Shown here piece after piece: positions 1 to 12,230 of a stretch of DNA of 64,000 nt. The DNA is from Diprion similis (taxonomy: Eukaryota > Arthropoda > Insecta > Hymenoptera > Diprionidae). The stretch spans positions 12,710,001 to 12,774,000 of the forward strand of contig NC_060112.1 in assembly GCF_021155765.1 (NCBI RefSeq), in the 5' to 3' direction. Position numbers and translations under genes: made by a program. Below the pieces are notes generated by a model. That model worked only from the letters and a program-made list of their open reading frames with translations, ran no database searches and was not told the origin of the DNA. Position 1 is the first letter of the stretch. Every line of letters begins with the position of its first letter.

Positions 1-15
1 CCTCGGCTATTTCAG

Positions 16-51
16 TACATCAACTACTTGATGATGAACGCAGTGGGGTAA
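16..51 (+). CDS. Possible C-terminal exon of an upstream gene (partial)
   Basis: A TTTCAG acceptor ends at position 15. It is followed by twelve codons reading YINYLMMNAVG and a TAA stop at 49-51. An AATAAA poly(A) signal follows at 139-144. This acceptor, short tail, stop and poly(A) order is what the last coding exon of a + strand gene looks like, with the rest of the gene to the left of the window. The peptide is too short to identify, and chance is a real alternative. Confidence 0.3.
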   Translation, partial: YINYLMMNAVG

Positions 52-144
52 TGTCTACTCGATGTACTCCACAGTCGGCAGTGGTGACCTCCTTTCCCCC
101 ACCGTTCATGAGCACTTGTTTAGGATCATACACAGCTTAATAAA

Positions 145-3100
145 CAGTATAATCAAAAAATTGCCCCCTCAGCTGATCGGATAAAAATGATAATAATCTT
201 TTGTATTAAGGTTATCACATTTGAACTAATAATCTCTTGTTGCCAAAAAATGATTAAAATGATCATCAAATGTGTTTCGCTAAGATGTCAACGTGTCGTT
301 CTCCTTAACACGATTAAGATGATTAGCTATTAATTTAATACCTACTGATTACATGATTTTGAACTTTTTCTGTTCTTGTTTTACTAATAATGACGCGATG
401 AGTGTTTCAACTTACGATTCTACCTCAATTAATTCCTAACGAGCTGGTTCACATGTTTAAAAAGTTTTGAATGAGGACATCTTGTTATTTGATCTAATCT
501 CAGAGGGATGTTCACATGGATCTTCTCAATATAGTTATTTTTTGGAAATTTTTATTAGGACTCAACGTATATGATCGACCAATCATCCCGACGCTTCGGA
601 ATTTGTCTTATGCCAAACCAGCCATTTCGTTAGCTTGATTGATATAGCTCATGTTACAAATTACTTGATAAAACGAATTCCAACTGCTGTGAAAATGAAC
701 TTAAAATTTACATTATGAACGCCGTATATTTTTCTAAATCCTCCGGTCTGTAAATGCATATTTGTATGTATTTCGACTTTGCAGCGATTTACAAAGAGTC
801 TCCTCCCCGAAATGCGAAATATTCCAAAAATCATATATCTGATAATGTTGATCAAATGAGAAAACATCGAAATGTAACGCCAAATATTTTTATAATATTT
901 TTTGAGAAAAAAATTAAGAAAATCATGTCTGAGCTTACTTGATTACAGCAAATAGTATTAAAACCCTTCATAATATTCATCTGATGTTAGACATTCCAAA
1001 TTAACATTTCCATTGGGATAAAGCTGTTTGATATTCACTCGTGTATCTTTATATCAAAATAAAATAAAAGTAAATTTTTTTTTCTGGTATTTACACCTGC
1101 CCAGTAAACAGTCACATACTAACAATGAAAAATTGCTTTGTTATTGGAAGTTGCGATACTACAGTACAGTAATCCAATACCTCTGATTCACATGCTTATT
1201 TTCGTCGATTGACAATGAAAAAAATATAACAAAGTGTTTCTGTAATCATCGTTATCAAGTTACTTTCTTTTAACTGTCATCTTATCGGCTTTTGGTATAA
1301 TTTCACGTGACTTTATTGCATTGATCTGAATTCTCTTCAGGTCATTGAAAGACAATTTGATCTGAACTCTGCAGTCTAAAATGTTGTACTGAATGTTCTA
1401 TCAGGAAGTAGCAATAGGGCATTCACCTATTAGGGTCGTAATTATTTTAATCCTTATTTTTAGGTACCAATTCGCTTAAGGAATTTCAGGTAATTTTGGT
1501 AACCGTACAAATCTAAAATTCAAAGGTCGGAAATTATACGTTATTATTGTACGTTGTTTATTGTGTATTACAGCTGGATAATTGCTATACGATTTTTTTT
1601 TTGTATGAATCCAGATTTTATGTGATGGGTCTGAGAATGCTTTCATCTTCAGAGTTTGTTATTGCAACTCCCCGTCAAGAATATACATGCTTTCATGTTG
1701 AAATTAAAAAGTTTTTTTACCGACAATATCTTGGAGTGAACATAGATGTATTCGTGAAATGGGATATGGCTTACCTTATCTTTTAACCAATTCCTATTCT
1801 CTAGTTTTCAATTAGGTGAAAATAGTTTGACTGCAATTAATTGTTATGCAAGCATATTTGTATAGATGTTCAATATATCATACCATCACAGTACTGTATC
1901 TTAATTAAATACTGCTTAAGAGAAAAATATAACTTCATCAAAGTCAAATATCTAGCACGACAGAGAAGGCTGATAACCGTTAAATAAAACGTTTAAATTA
2001 AAATATTTTAATAATATTAAAATACACTAATTAATATAGGCATTAATATAACAACAGAATATCATTTTATTACATAACATTGATAATAATTGAATGTATC
2101 CAGTTCATACAAACAAATAATACATGGAGATGCATAAATTTAGTACATTCGTGAGAGCTTAATAAATTTTGACTACCTTACTTATAATATAAATGACTTT
2201 TATAAACGACTCTTCAAAACGTTTATAGGTAGCACTTGAGACACTTGACTTCGACTTAACGCAGATATTGTTTATAAAGGTATGACTCTGAATAGATGTA
2301 TACCATTATTCTTCATATTCATTTTTCATATTCTTGGTATACATTTTTATAGCTTGTTTTTTTCCTGCTTCCTTCAGACTAAATCTCTTCATAGGGTGTT
2401 TCATCGAAGCAATTGAGGTGACAATATCATTCGAAATTATTTCACGATCTCCAAAATCACTTTAAAATCTTCGATATCACACTGAAGTTGGTAATATTTA
2501 AATAAAATTTTGTATTAGTAACCATCGAGGTAATCATAGTAGTCATGATAAATCATTCAGGATTACAGAATCTCTTTGTAATCTTAAAAATTCATATGAA
2601 ATTATTATAAATCATGAGAAATCACACAATCCAAGTAAAATTCATTTGTCAAGCAATGACTCGTAATCACGATGTCAATACTTGCTCCGATGAAACATCT
2701 CTTGAATCCCTCTAGAGAGGATGAGTTTTTCTAAATTTATATTACTTTTTTTTGTATATTATAATTAATTTCTATTTTTCACCACTGGCTCCTATTAAGA
2801 GTGTGGAATGAAAGGGAAGATAATGACCGACTTGTTACAACTAAGATTTTAAACTATGGCCTCCATAGCCAGATTTAAACTACGATTACAGACGTTACTT
2901 ATGTCATGGATATTTCTGGATTTTTAGAATCCCGTGGAACACATTCAGAGAAATGGAATGTACTTTTATGATATGATAATGTAAAAGCATAATTATGGGA
3001 ATTTTTCAAATAATACTCGTGCTTTTCTACACCAGTCCGTAGAAAAATTCCTAGTACTCCATTAATGTACATTTGATTAACCTCTTCCCCTACGATTTAA

Positions 3101-3750
3101 GTTCATTTCGCGCGGGCTCATGATGAGCAGCAGAGTCAGTCACGCTTGCAAATACCACAGTTCTCACTTGTGACTCTCATGTTTGGCCTGATTGACGTAG
3201 CACGAGTCTCACACGTGGTTGTAGGGTAAAGGGTTAATGCAAAATTTTTTTTGGAACATTACGATTGATGTTACAAATGCGAAGCGGAATGCTGGAACAA
3301 TTATTCAAATATTCAACAAATTCTCCAACATGGGGTTCTTTTTTTTCTTTAATAAGTTATAAATTTGTTTCAACTACATAACAACCTAATCGTACAAAAC
3401 TGTAAAAATGCACCAACCCGACGTATAAATGCCAATTGAAGATAGGTAAGTCACTATTCAAATTACTATTTGAATCCACAACCATAATTGGACTTCCATT
3501 ACTTATTTTGGTTTTTTAATGTTTTACTTCTTCCCACATAAGGTCTGATACATCAATTTAATTTCTAGTCTAGCATTATTTCAGTAGTAACATCGAACAA
3601 CAAAGAAATTGTATAGATAAGGTGTTTAAGAGGTGTGAAAACTCACAGCCGATTCTTTGCGAAGCTAGAAAGTAAATTATGCCAACAATAAATAATAAAT
3701 ATTGCACTACCCCCGGCACGTTATCTGTACTCTCTTTTGAATCTTGGGCT
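145..3750. other. Intergenic, AT-rich, no gene seen
   Basis: I see no convincing coding exon here. The ORFs present are short, low in complexity and not flanked by good splice sites. A 13-bp perfect palindrome of GCTCAT and its complement lies near 3117-3129. The 3' UTR of the holocarboxylase synthetase gene must extend into the right end, because its stop codon is at 3760 on the minus strand. Confidence 0.5.
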
Positions 3751-3759
3751 GAATGTTTA

Positions 3760-6700
3760 CTATTTCGGGGCAATCAGTCCTTTGAGAATATCAAAACTAT
3801 TACCATCCGGATGCACGGTAAAAATTTCTCCGCCTTTATCACAAACTTGCAAAAATCCGTAATCATCAATTCCCAATATTTTCGCCTCTTGTGATGTTCC
3901 TTCTGGTGAGACTACCATGACTTCAGCATCACTGCAAATAATTGAATATATTTATATATATCCCAAAACAATAAATATTACTTAAATATGACGTTCGTGA
4001 AAATTTCTTTGATAGAAAATTTGTACATGCAATTTTTACCGTTATCTATTAAATTTGAGTTTTGTTATTAGATAAGCTGATTCGGCTGTTAACGTTATTA
4101 TATAAGAACCTCAACTACGGAAGTCAGTAATTTACAAAGTCCACTTACGTATGCATCCAATATTCATAGTAAATCTCATAGAAGTGATTCATGTTGCCAG
4201 TTTGAACAACGTTTAATATCCTCTCCAGTTCACTGAATACAAGAGCAAAGTACCTTTCAGCAGTCAATATTGGCAAATTGGTACTGTACTGATCATTATG
4301 ACGAGTGATCAAGTCATTGATGCAGCATGTCGGCTCACTGTTGGATAAATTCACTCCAACACCTTAAAACAAAATTGCCAGACACGCGGACCGATTTTTC
4401 ACAATTTCTATTACTCTTACAGCAATTTTAGATACTGTGTGCAAATCACTTGTAATTAATAATTACCAATATTGCAAATTGCCATTTCAGATTCAATCAA
4501 CGACGTCACTATTAAACCTCCAATTTTGGCCGTACTACCAGCATAAATATCATTTGGCCATTTCAATCTCAGATCTATGTCCTAGAAAAATGACATGTGA
4601 GTGAATATTTATTTGGAATACTCAATGTTATATTTTTAAAGATTGAAATTGCTAAAACAAACCTCATAGCCTGGAATAGATTTTATTGCAGAGACTATTG
4701 CAGCAGCAACTAAATGCTGGATGAGTGATAACCGCCCACCTAATATCGAATTTAATGCAATATGTAACTGCAATGTGAACATTCCACAACCTTTTGGACT
4801 CAGCCACACATTCTTGCTCCGCCCTATTATACATGAAAGTATCAACTTATTAATATACTTGACAGCTCAACTATCAGAAATTTGGATCAGTTATCTATGA
4901 TGAGTAGATAAAAACAAGACGGGTTGGTTTGAAAATGGTTTTCAGTTCCATGTACGAATAAGTACAATAGAACCCCGATTAACTGGGCTGCTTGGAACTG
5001 ATGGATCCACAGATAAATGAAATCACGGTTTATGCAAATTATAAATAATTACTGATCGAACGACTAGTGACTACCGAGCATGCAATGCAATACAAGAACT
5101 ACATGTTCAGTTAGCACGTTAGCCTGTTTCAAGATAAGCACCAACGCGGTGAGCGTATCGAGAGTTCGGACGAGTTTCTGCCTGGAGCAAGTTACCGTAA
5201 CCTGGTTGCTCTTGCGAAGTACGGAGGCGCTCGAGACTACCCTGTTAATCTGCTCCTTGGTTAAGCCAACCCCGATTAATCGGGGTTCTATTGTTGTTGA
5301 TTTTTTAAACTTACCTTGTCCGCTAATCTGCTGACATGGAATTACAGCCAGTCCATGATGTAGTTGACAATTTGCTACGACATCCATTGATGATGTCATT
5401 ACATCAGCATATATCACTAAGCGGCCCAGTTCTTCTGAACTTAAATTCTGAGAGAACCCATTTTTTTTTTCAGTTCCAGAGTTGATACCAAAAATTAAAG
5501 TTCAAACTTTTTGCTACTGTTTTGAAAAAAATGTATGCGTGCTAAATTCTAATACACATATTCTCAAATAAATTGTGTAAGTTTACCTCAAAATATTCGA
5601 CGGTAGAAAAATTATCTGGACACTGGTGAATCATTACTGGTAAAAGCGACGCTGATGCAGAAATGCCCTCCGTGCTTCTTCCACAAAACTGAATCTCCAA
5701 TTTTCCAGTTTTTATTATGTCATTCGGTAGCATCCTATCTTTTAACTTCTCCAGCATTTCTAACTTAAGCTGCATAATGGACAATGTAGATTACTCTGAT
5801 TTGGTGCGACGGGTTGGAATGCATGCTTACAGTAAAACTACTTAGGTTCATTACTGATACACAGAGTTCACTAAGTGTACTGTGTATTATCAATCTTCCA
5901 GTGCACCTGCGGACAGGTTAAATACTCTAAGCTAACATTAATTGTGCTCAATTTTTCAATTATTCCAACAGTGCAAGATGATGAGATTCTTGATGAGTTG
6001 CCGATGCTAGCAGCTACGCTTTGAAATGTTTACAGCGATTGAGTCACTAATAAATTTCTGTTAATGTCCGAACTGTTCAATAAATAAAAAAAATTACATT
6101 TTCTTATATTCAAAGCTCAAATGACTTTTCACCTATTAAATATCTTTGAAGCTGTACAAAAAAATCTAACCCATTTACACGTTTCTACATAGACATGAAT
6201 TGTCCTCAAGTTTAATTGTGAAATCTTGTTTGAGAGATATGACAGAAAATTGCCAAAAAGGGCGCCTAATCGAGGAAAAAATAAGATTATTATGAATGGG
6301 TGTACCACTTTGTGTAATGAGTAAAAGTAGAACAAATATATTCCAAAATTTGTTTTAAGAGTACATACCTCGTGTCGCCCCAAGAAAAAACCAGGGCTAT
6401 AAGCTGGAAGTATACGGGGTTCGGAACAGACATCCATTCCAAGATGGGAGCTTAGCAAATCACTGAATATTTCAAGTCTTGCTGAATTACTCTGTTTTAG
6501 AGCTGAAAATTTGCTCTCTTCAAATTCATACTGTGAGGGATCCACTTCCAGATGAATCTGCGAAAATACAGCTTTGCCACCAGTAGCTGGAAGATTAGCC
6601 AGTAGAAGACTCGGTGTGTGCCATGTTTCTTCAGTTCCTAATACTCTCACATGGAAAGTGTGCGTTTTGCCTGCTTTATCACGAACATTTGCTGAGGCAG

Positions 6701-9700
6701 GCGTCATCGGTGCGGAAACTCTAATGAAGGTAATTGTTGGATCCTCAATCAAGTCACAGAGAGCATGATCAAGACAGTCTAGGGATGCATAACAAGGAGA
6801 TGTGCGCAGCTTATAGAGAAAGCTGGAATTTTCGTGCAAGATATTCACATTTACTCCTATTTCTTGCAAAGTACATTGAGTACATGATTGGGTAAAATGG
6901 AATATAATAGTAGAATGCAAAATAAAATGTCATTTATAATGTTATATGGCTAAAGAACATATATGTTCCCAAATCATGGCGGATAATATCCGATCATACA
7001 TCATAATGATCGGTTGAATTTGAAAATAAGTATTTTACAAGGCCTACCTGCGATTGAGAAATGCAAAAAGATGTTCAGACAGTGTTAGAACAAAACAAGA
7101 AGCCAGATGCACATTCACACAATAGATTATAACCATACAAACGTTTTTGTGATCAATATATGGGTTTTATCCTACATTTGCATTTTCTTTAGAATCGTTA
7201 TACTCCTCATGTAACCCATTGTTACAAGTTAACAAGTATTACATTTAATATAACTGATTCACTTAATTTCAGTGTGATACTAATTGTGCCAAAATTGAAA
7301 TAAAATTCGTTTACTGAGCTACGCACATTTCCGTTGAAACCTGAATCATTAATAATAAACCCAGAAGCTTACTTGACATCTTCATGATCTTGGGAAAACC
7401 TGGATTTTGCAGGAGACGCTTGATAGCAAAAAATATGATGCATCATGCGGACATGTTTCCATTTGCCATATGAAAAGCGAACGAGCTCATGTTCGCGTAC
7501 TTCAGCTGTCTTGAATGTTGGCAATAACGTATGGAGCGTATCAGAGCATAGAGCGAGTAGCCTCCCACCTCGCACCATGTACTCAACCAGCTGAGACGCA
7601 ACATCCACTCCAACATTTCCACATACAACTACTAATCTGGCTTGATCCATCCAGACATCACTACGTGCTTCGTCACTAGACAGTGTGTATATCGTGTACC
7701 TAAAAATATTCGATTATTCAGTTTTCAAAGATAAAACTCAAAGTTTTACTATAACAGTCGACTGCAATAACGTTTTCGGAAATGTAATTCTCAACCTACT
7801 TATTCCTATTCAGAATAGATTCCAGCACACGCTTCACATTATCGATGGCAATGGTACTGTCTGCATATAGAAGTATGTTTGGAGGTTTGGCATAATTCCC
7901 TGATCCAGTGACTGCTTTCTTTGATGGTGAATAGCTGCGATTTTAAACTCTTTAAGACACAGTTAAAGTCATCTTTGATTTATACTAGCATAAGTGAAAT
8001 TTTTCAGGCTATAGCTATCTGGCATTGCAATTAACTCACTTTGCTGTACTGGTGAGCGGCAGTGACTTTGGTGATGGTATTTTAGTAGGACAATCACTCG
8101 GTACTACATCCAAACATTCTGGTGGAATCGAGTCAATAACTACGACAGATTTCGTCAGATTTGATTCAACAGAATCAACTAAAGTAAGGTCGTGGGATTT
8201 CGATGGGCTTGGACTAGCAGACAAGACCGTTGGTGTATCCAATGACGATGTAGGACTACATTCTAAGGAACCACTCAATTCTTGCGATAATCTTAATACT
8301 GTCCCATTGATAATTGCAGATGCAGATGCCGGGGTAGGTGGCGGTGTTGAAGGAAAAGGCGCATCTGATGTACTCTGTGTAGCTTGAAGTTGAGAAATAA
8401 ATAAATATACAGTATATTGCATTTGGATTATGAGCTACGAGGTGTGAAAAATGGGACTGAATTGGTAGGAAAGCTAGAACTAATTGTACGTACCTACTGC
8501 ATCTGAAGGTATTGTAATTTCCAAGATTGTTGGAGCATGAAGTGTGGGAATCTCATTTCCAGGGGATATACAAATTCCTGGTGTTTCTTCCACCTCAATA
8601 GGTATTCCTTGCTGTGATACTATCCTGGCAGTACTACTAAATATTCGTAGATTTTTCACTTGAGCATTCCATTGTGCTTTACCTATCAACTCTGAAAGTG
8701 GATATGAACAAAAAATTAATATACCACATGAATAGATTAGATAAGAAAAGAATTGAAAAGTAGTTCTTTCCCATTGATTAGCATGATCAAATACGTGATA
8801 TTAGATTTCTAGAGACGAATGATATCAAAGACCAATAACAGAAGTAAACAACGAATCTACTGGCTTTTCATAGTTTTATGTATAGTTGATAAAGGTCCGA
8901 TATTTGTAACATCAAACAGTACAAAATGCTGGCTTACTGTTCTTATGAAATAATTCAAGCTTATCACTGTTGTAAACACATGGCTTCCCATCGACCACTA
9001 CAGCTATGGAAAAATAAAGATGAGACAAATTTTAGCATATGAGATTGGCAATCTTCAGCTTTATTCATATTTCAGTAGTGTGTAATGCTTAATGAACTAG
9101 TTCAACTTACATTGTACACGAGTTAAACAAAGCCCATTATTGATGAACTGTTGTCCGTGCATCAATGCTGTACACAATTTGGTCAGATAATCTAAATCCA
9201 TTTCAAGTATAAGGGATATGTATTTGTTCGATGTCCAGGCCACGACTGTGCCATAATCCTCAAGCTATATGTAATGATTAATACAATGGTTTCAAGAATA
9301 TTTGGCAATTAAGACTCGCAATAGATCATAGTGGTATACTTTACCTTTGTTGCTTTAATAGATGCGGTAGGATTATAATGATCTAATTCAGCTTCTACAA
9401 GCACATGCATCCTACATTCTCCGAGAGATGCATCTTTACTGTAGTTGTGCATACATAAAGGAAACATTGTCTTTCCAAGAGGGAACTTTAGCCAGTCTGA
9501 CACATTTACTTTTTGCTGTAGGAAAAAAGGTTGTATCAAAATTAGATCAAGGTTCATCAACATTTCTAAAATTTAAAGCCATACATGAATACAAACAAAA
9601 TTTTGAATTACAAGATTTCAATTTCAAGCCTAACGTTACCCACAAAAAGTTCTATTACTTGATATAATGTATTTTTAGATGTTTTTAAAAATGCTGTATT

Positions 9701-10259
9701 TCCTAAAGGAAAACCAGCAATACATACTTGTGGGTATACGGAGCATAGTTGTTTATCGCCTTGATACCAAAGAAGATCCCCTAGTTTAGCAAGACTTCTG
9801 TTGCTGCATAATTCTGAACTGAGACTCTCAGTGCTACCGTTGCTCTGACTGGATGCAGTTTTTACTACACTGGATTCTTCGAATAAGGTAATCGCAAAAT
9901 TAGACTCCTTAAATGTTTCTAAGTACAGAACTGAGACTAAATCCAACTGTGTTAAATAATTATAGCCTTGGTTCAATCTACTTCTTTATCGTTATCATAT
10001 GTTCCAGCTTAATTTTACAACTTTGGGACAATTTTTTTGCTTCACATATTTACCTTGCTTTATACAACCAGTGGAATTGATGTAAAATGCTATGGTTGGA
10101 GTAGGAGAATTTGTATTTTGGAGAATAGCAGCTAGGCGTGTTCTCAGCGACGATAGCCTCCAGGCTTGAACCCATGTTGCCACCATGTAGAAGAATGTTA
10201 AGATCATCGTAGAGCAAACACGTATTTAATGGTGTCGCAGCCTGGCATAGATCGCTGAT
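3760..10259 (-). CDS. HLCS: Holocarboxylase synthetase (biotin-protein ligase), 5' end not resolved
   Basis: This enzyme joins biotin to lysines of carboxylases through biotinyl-5'-AMP, in cytosol and mitochondria. The C-terminal catalytic core is unmistakable: GRSKNVWLSPKGC, then KWPNDIYAG with KIGGLIV (the biotin/ATP site), then GVGVNLSNSEPTCCINDLI. The C-terminal biotin ligase domain ends HPDGNSFDILKGLIAPK. Exons in coding order: 10054-10259, 9659-9983, 9345-9515, 9111-9264, 8938-9003, 8494-8691, 8040-8382, 7800-7934, 7373-7699, 6369-about 6862, 5587-5769, 5315-5447, 4663-4823, 4467-4581, 4149-4362 and 3760-3931 (TAG at 3760-3762). Phases agree everywhere except the 7373/6862 join, where a small exon may be missing. 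The long non-catalytic N-terminal half, including KPPNILLYAD, matches animal HLCS. The initiator Met was not found with confidence; exon 10054-10259 is open in two frames, and only the one entered at 10259 fits the next acceptor. Confidence 0.93.
4965..5293 (-). mobile_element. Tigger/pogo-like short DNA transposon in an HLCS intron
   Basis: The element is 329 bp with perfect 18-bp terminal inverted repeats: CAATAGAACCCCGATTAA at the left and its complement at the right end. The GAACCCCGATTAA-type terminus resembles Tigger/pogo elements of the Tc1/mariner superfamily. On the minus strand the interior reads as a degraded peptide (RTLDTLTALVLILKQANVLTEHVVLVL) that looks like the far C-terminus of a jerky/Tigger transposase, so this is probably an internally deleted copy. 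A clean TA duplication is not evident: TA is present on the left and TT on the right. It lies wholly inside the intron between HLCS exons 5315-5447 and 4663-4823. Confidence 0.7.
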
Positions 10260-11739
10260 CTACTAAGAAAGTATAATTCAAGCAAAATTGACTATCAACT
10301 GCACAAATCAGATAAAACAAAAATTATCACTGAGGTAAATATAATTACAGTGGCTGATGGGTCAAGTGGTAAAAACGAAAAAAGGGGTTAAAATTTGAAT
10401 AACAAATTATACATGTATACTAAATATGCAGCCTGCCAGTCACTTTTACATAACATTGCAACTCCAATCCATTTTACGGGATTAAGAAAAACTTAATTAC
10501 TGACAACTGGTTAGAAAAAAACACTATTGATTACACAACCCTCTGTTTCCGACGGTGGTTTGATTCCGCATTCGTTATTATCGTAAAATTATCGTGTAAT
10601 AAAAATAAGTCTGACATTGGTTGCGTCAAAAGCCGATAATCAGCAAATTCCGCATACAAAGTATAAATTTCCAGTTAACGAGAGTTAACAGAAATAGTAA
10701 ACATCGATTGATTGAATGAGGGTAAAACCCATGATCACGATTGATAAAAAACAAAAATATCTGCACGATTTATTGATAATACCTGTTAATTTATTTTATT
10801 ATTGATATACCTTTTATGCACAGTTTCCGACCTAGGCAACGCCGTACATTTTTACTAAAACCGACCGACGATCTGCACGATCAATTTATGCGGCAGCGCA
10901 GTAAAGGGTACCGGCAAACTCTTGACACGTACATTGCTGATGGTAATTAGGCATGTGCGCATGTATGTAAAGCTGAATAGGTTGTGGTTGTACCAATATA
11001 ATATTTCTCCTCTTCTTACATTCCTTGAAATCCAACGCTTCCAAAGGCTCCGCGAAACAATTAATTAAATGTATTGTTCAGTTCATTAGAATACAGTAAA
11101 ACAAAGTAGTTATATCGAGGGTAAAAAGTCGATTTTAAAAATTAAATGGGCTAGTGGCAACAATGACATTGGTTCGTCGTGGAAAAACCAGGGGACTTGT
11201 TTCCCAACATGCTATAAGTTCCCAACATAATGGTCTACGAAAAGTGTCCTCTAGAGTTAGACAAGAAGGGAACGAGGTGGAGGTCAACTGCTCTCTCTTT
11301 CTAAGAATTTTATTAAATAAATACAATAATTAATACATCACAAGAAAAAAAAACTAGCAATTTCGGTCGCGGGTCACAAAATTATTAATCGAGGTTCCTG
11401 CCTCTATCAATATCGTCACCCGATTGTACGTACAATACATACAACAAATGATATGGATACATTTTTTATTTATCTAACGCTTGTTTGTGGTCGAAATTAT
11501 TCATTTGGGTCCCTATAAGTTTGTTAATTCAATTAATGTTCATTTTATGGCAAATCCGCATCCACAGTGCCCGCGCCAAAATTTGTGTTGGCCTAGTACG
11601 TTAAGGGGCCTAAATCATATTGCCACACTCCTGGTTAGAAGGAGACGGAGATTAACCTCCACCGGTCGCTATCTCTTTCTACTAGCTAGTCATATTCTAC
11701 CAGCCTAAGTGTAGTCCACACTATACGTCGATGATAAAA
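10260..11739. other. Intergenic or 5' region of HLCS, no firm exon
   Basis: The first exon or exons of HLCS and its promoter should lie here or a little further right, transcribed leftward, but I could not pick a unique start exon. A 63-residue minus-strand ORF (11135-11326) has no splice support. No tRNA or other RNA gene was recognised. Confidence 0.4.
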
Positions 11740-12012
11740 TCATTTAATCAAAACGTCGGTAGCACCAATCTGTAGTCGTGTTCTGCAGTGCCGGTAGAGC
11801 TTGTTGAGATTGTCGGTAACATTATTATCGATCTGAGTCCCATGATGTCGATGTTTTAGGAAATAAAGTTTTTGAATCTTGTCTAATGCCAAATTTTTCT
11901 TAATACGTATTTCATTGCATCGAAGCTTGTCAATGTGTCGTGTAAAATCAAAAAATTCCCATGAGCTTCCGTTCGTGGTTTTCAAATCTACGACTGCCGC
12001 TACGTCATGCAA
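11740..12012 (-). CDS. Hypothetical 90-residue ORF beside a likely divergent promoter
   Basis: An ATG-initiated ORF of 90 codons begins at 12012. It reads MHDVAAVVDLKTTNGSSWEF, a basic middle section, and ends RLQIGATDVLIK. I recognise no family. It starts about 200 bp upstream of the first exon of the plus-strand spliced transcript, so the GC-rich stretch 12000-12220 could serve both directions. It might instead be an upstream exon of HLCS or a chance ORF. No donor with a fitting phase was found for HLCS. Confidence 0.2.
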   Translation of the reverse strand: MHDVAAVVDLKTTNGSSWEFFDFTRHIDKLRCNEIRIKKNLALDKIQKLYFLKHRHHGTQIDNNVTDNLNKLYRHCRTRLQIGATDVLIK

Positions 12013-12029
12013 AATCTGGTTGTTTCGTG

Positions 12030-12230
12030 CGCAACTGCCGTGCGCAGCGGTGTATGACCGATCGATACCGGTCAGTCATACCTACCGGGCAGTCGGATAA
12101 AAGGCGAGTAAGCGTCGCGCAGCGCTCATTCGGCTTCAGCCAGTGCTGATTGGCAGTCGCGTCTGACGAGTAGAGTTTGCTCAGATTCAAATAGCTCGAA
12201 GAGAGCTGCGCACTTCAGTCTTGTAGAATC
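12030..12230 (+). promoter_or_regulatory. GC-rich candidate promoter for the 12.2-14.9 kb transcript
   Basis: This island is clearly richer in GC and CpG than its surroundings. It contains a near-palindromic block around 12053-12083 (GTATGACCGATCG then CCGGTCAGTCATAC) and an arthropod-initiator-like TCAGT at about 12212. The first strong plus-strand donor follows at 12360. The assignment is by composition and position only. Confidence 0.35.

Noticed and set aside
11135-11326. 63-codon minus-strand ORF as first HLCS exon
   Set aside because: No donor of phase 0 links it to the exon entered at 10259, and the sequence does not resemble HLCS.
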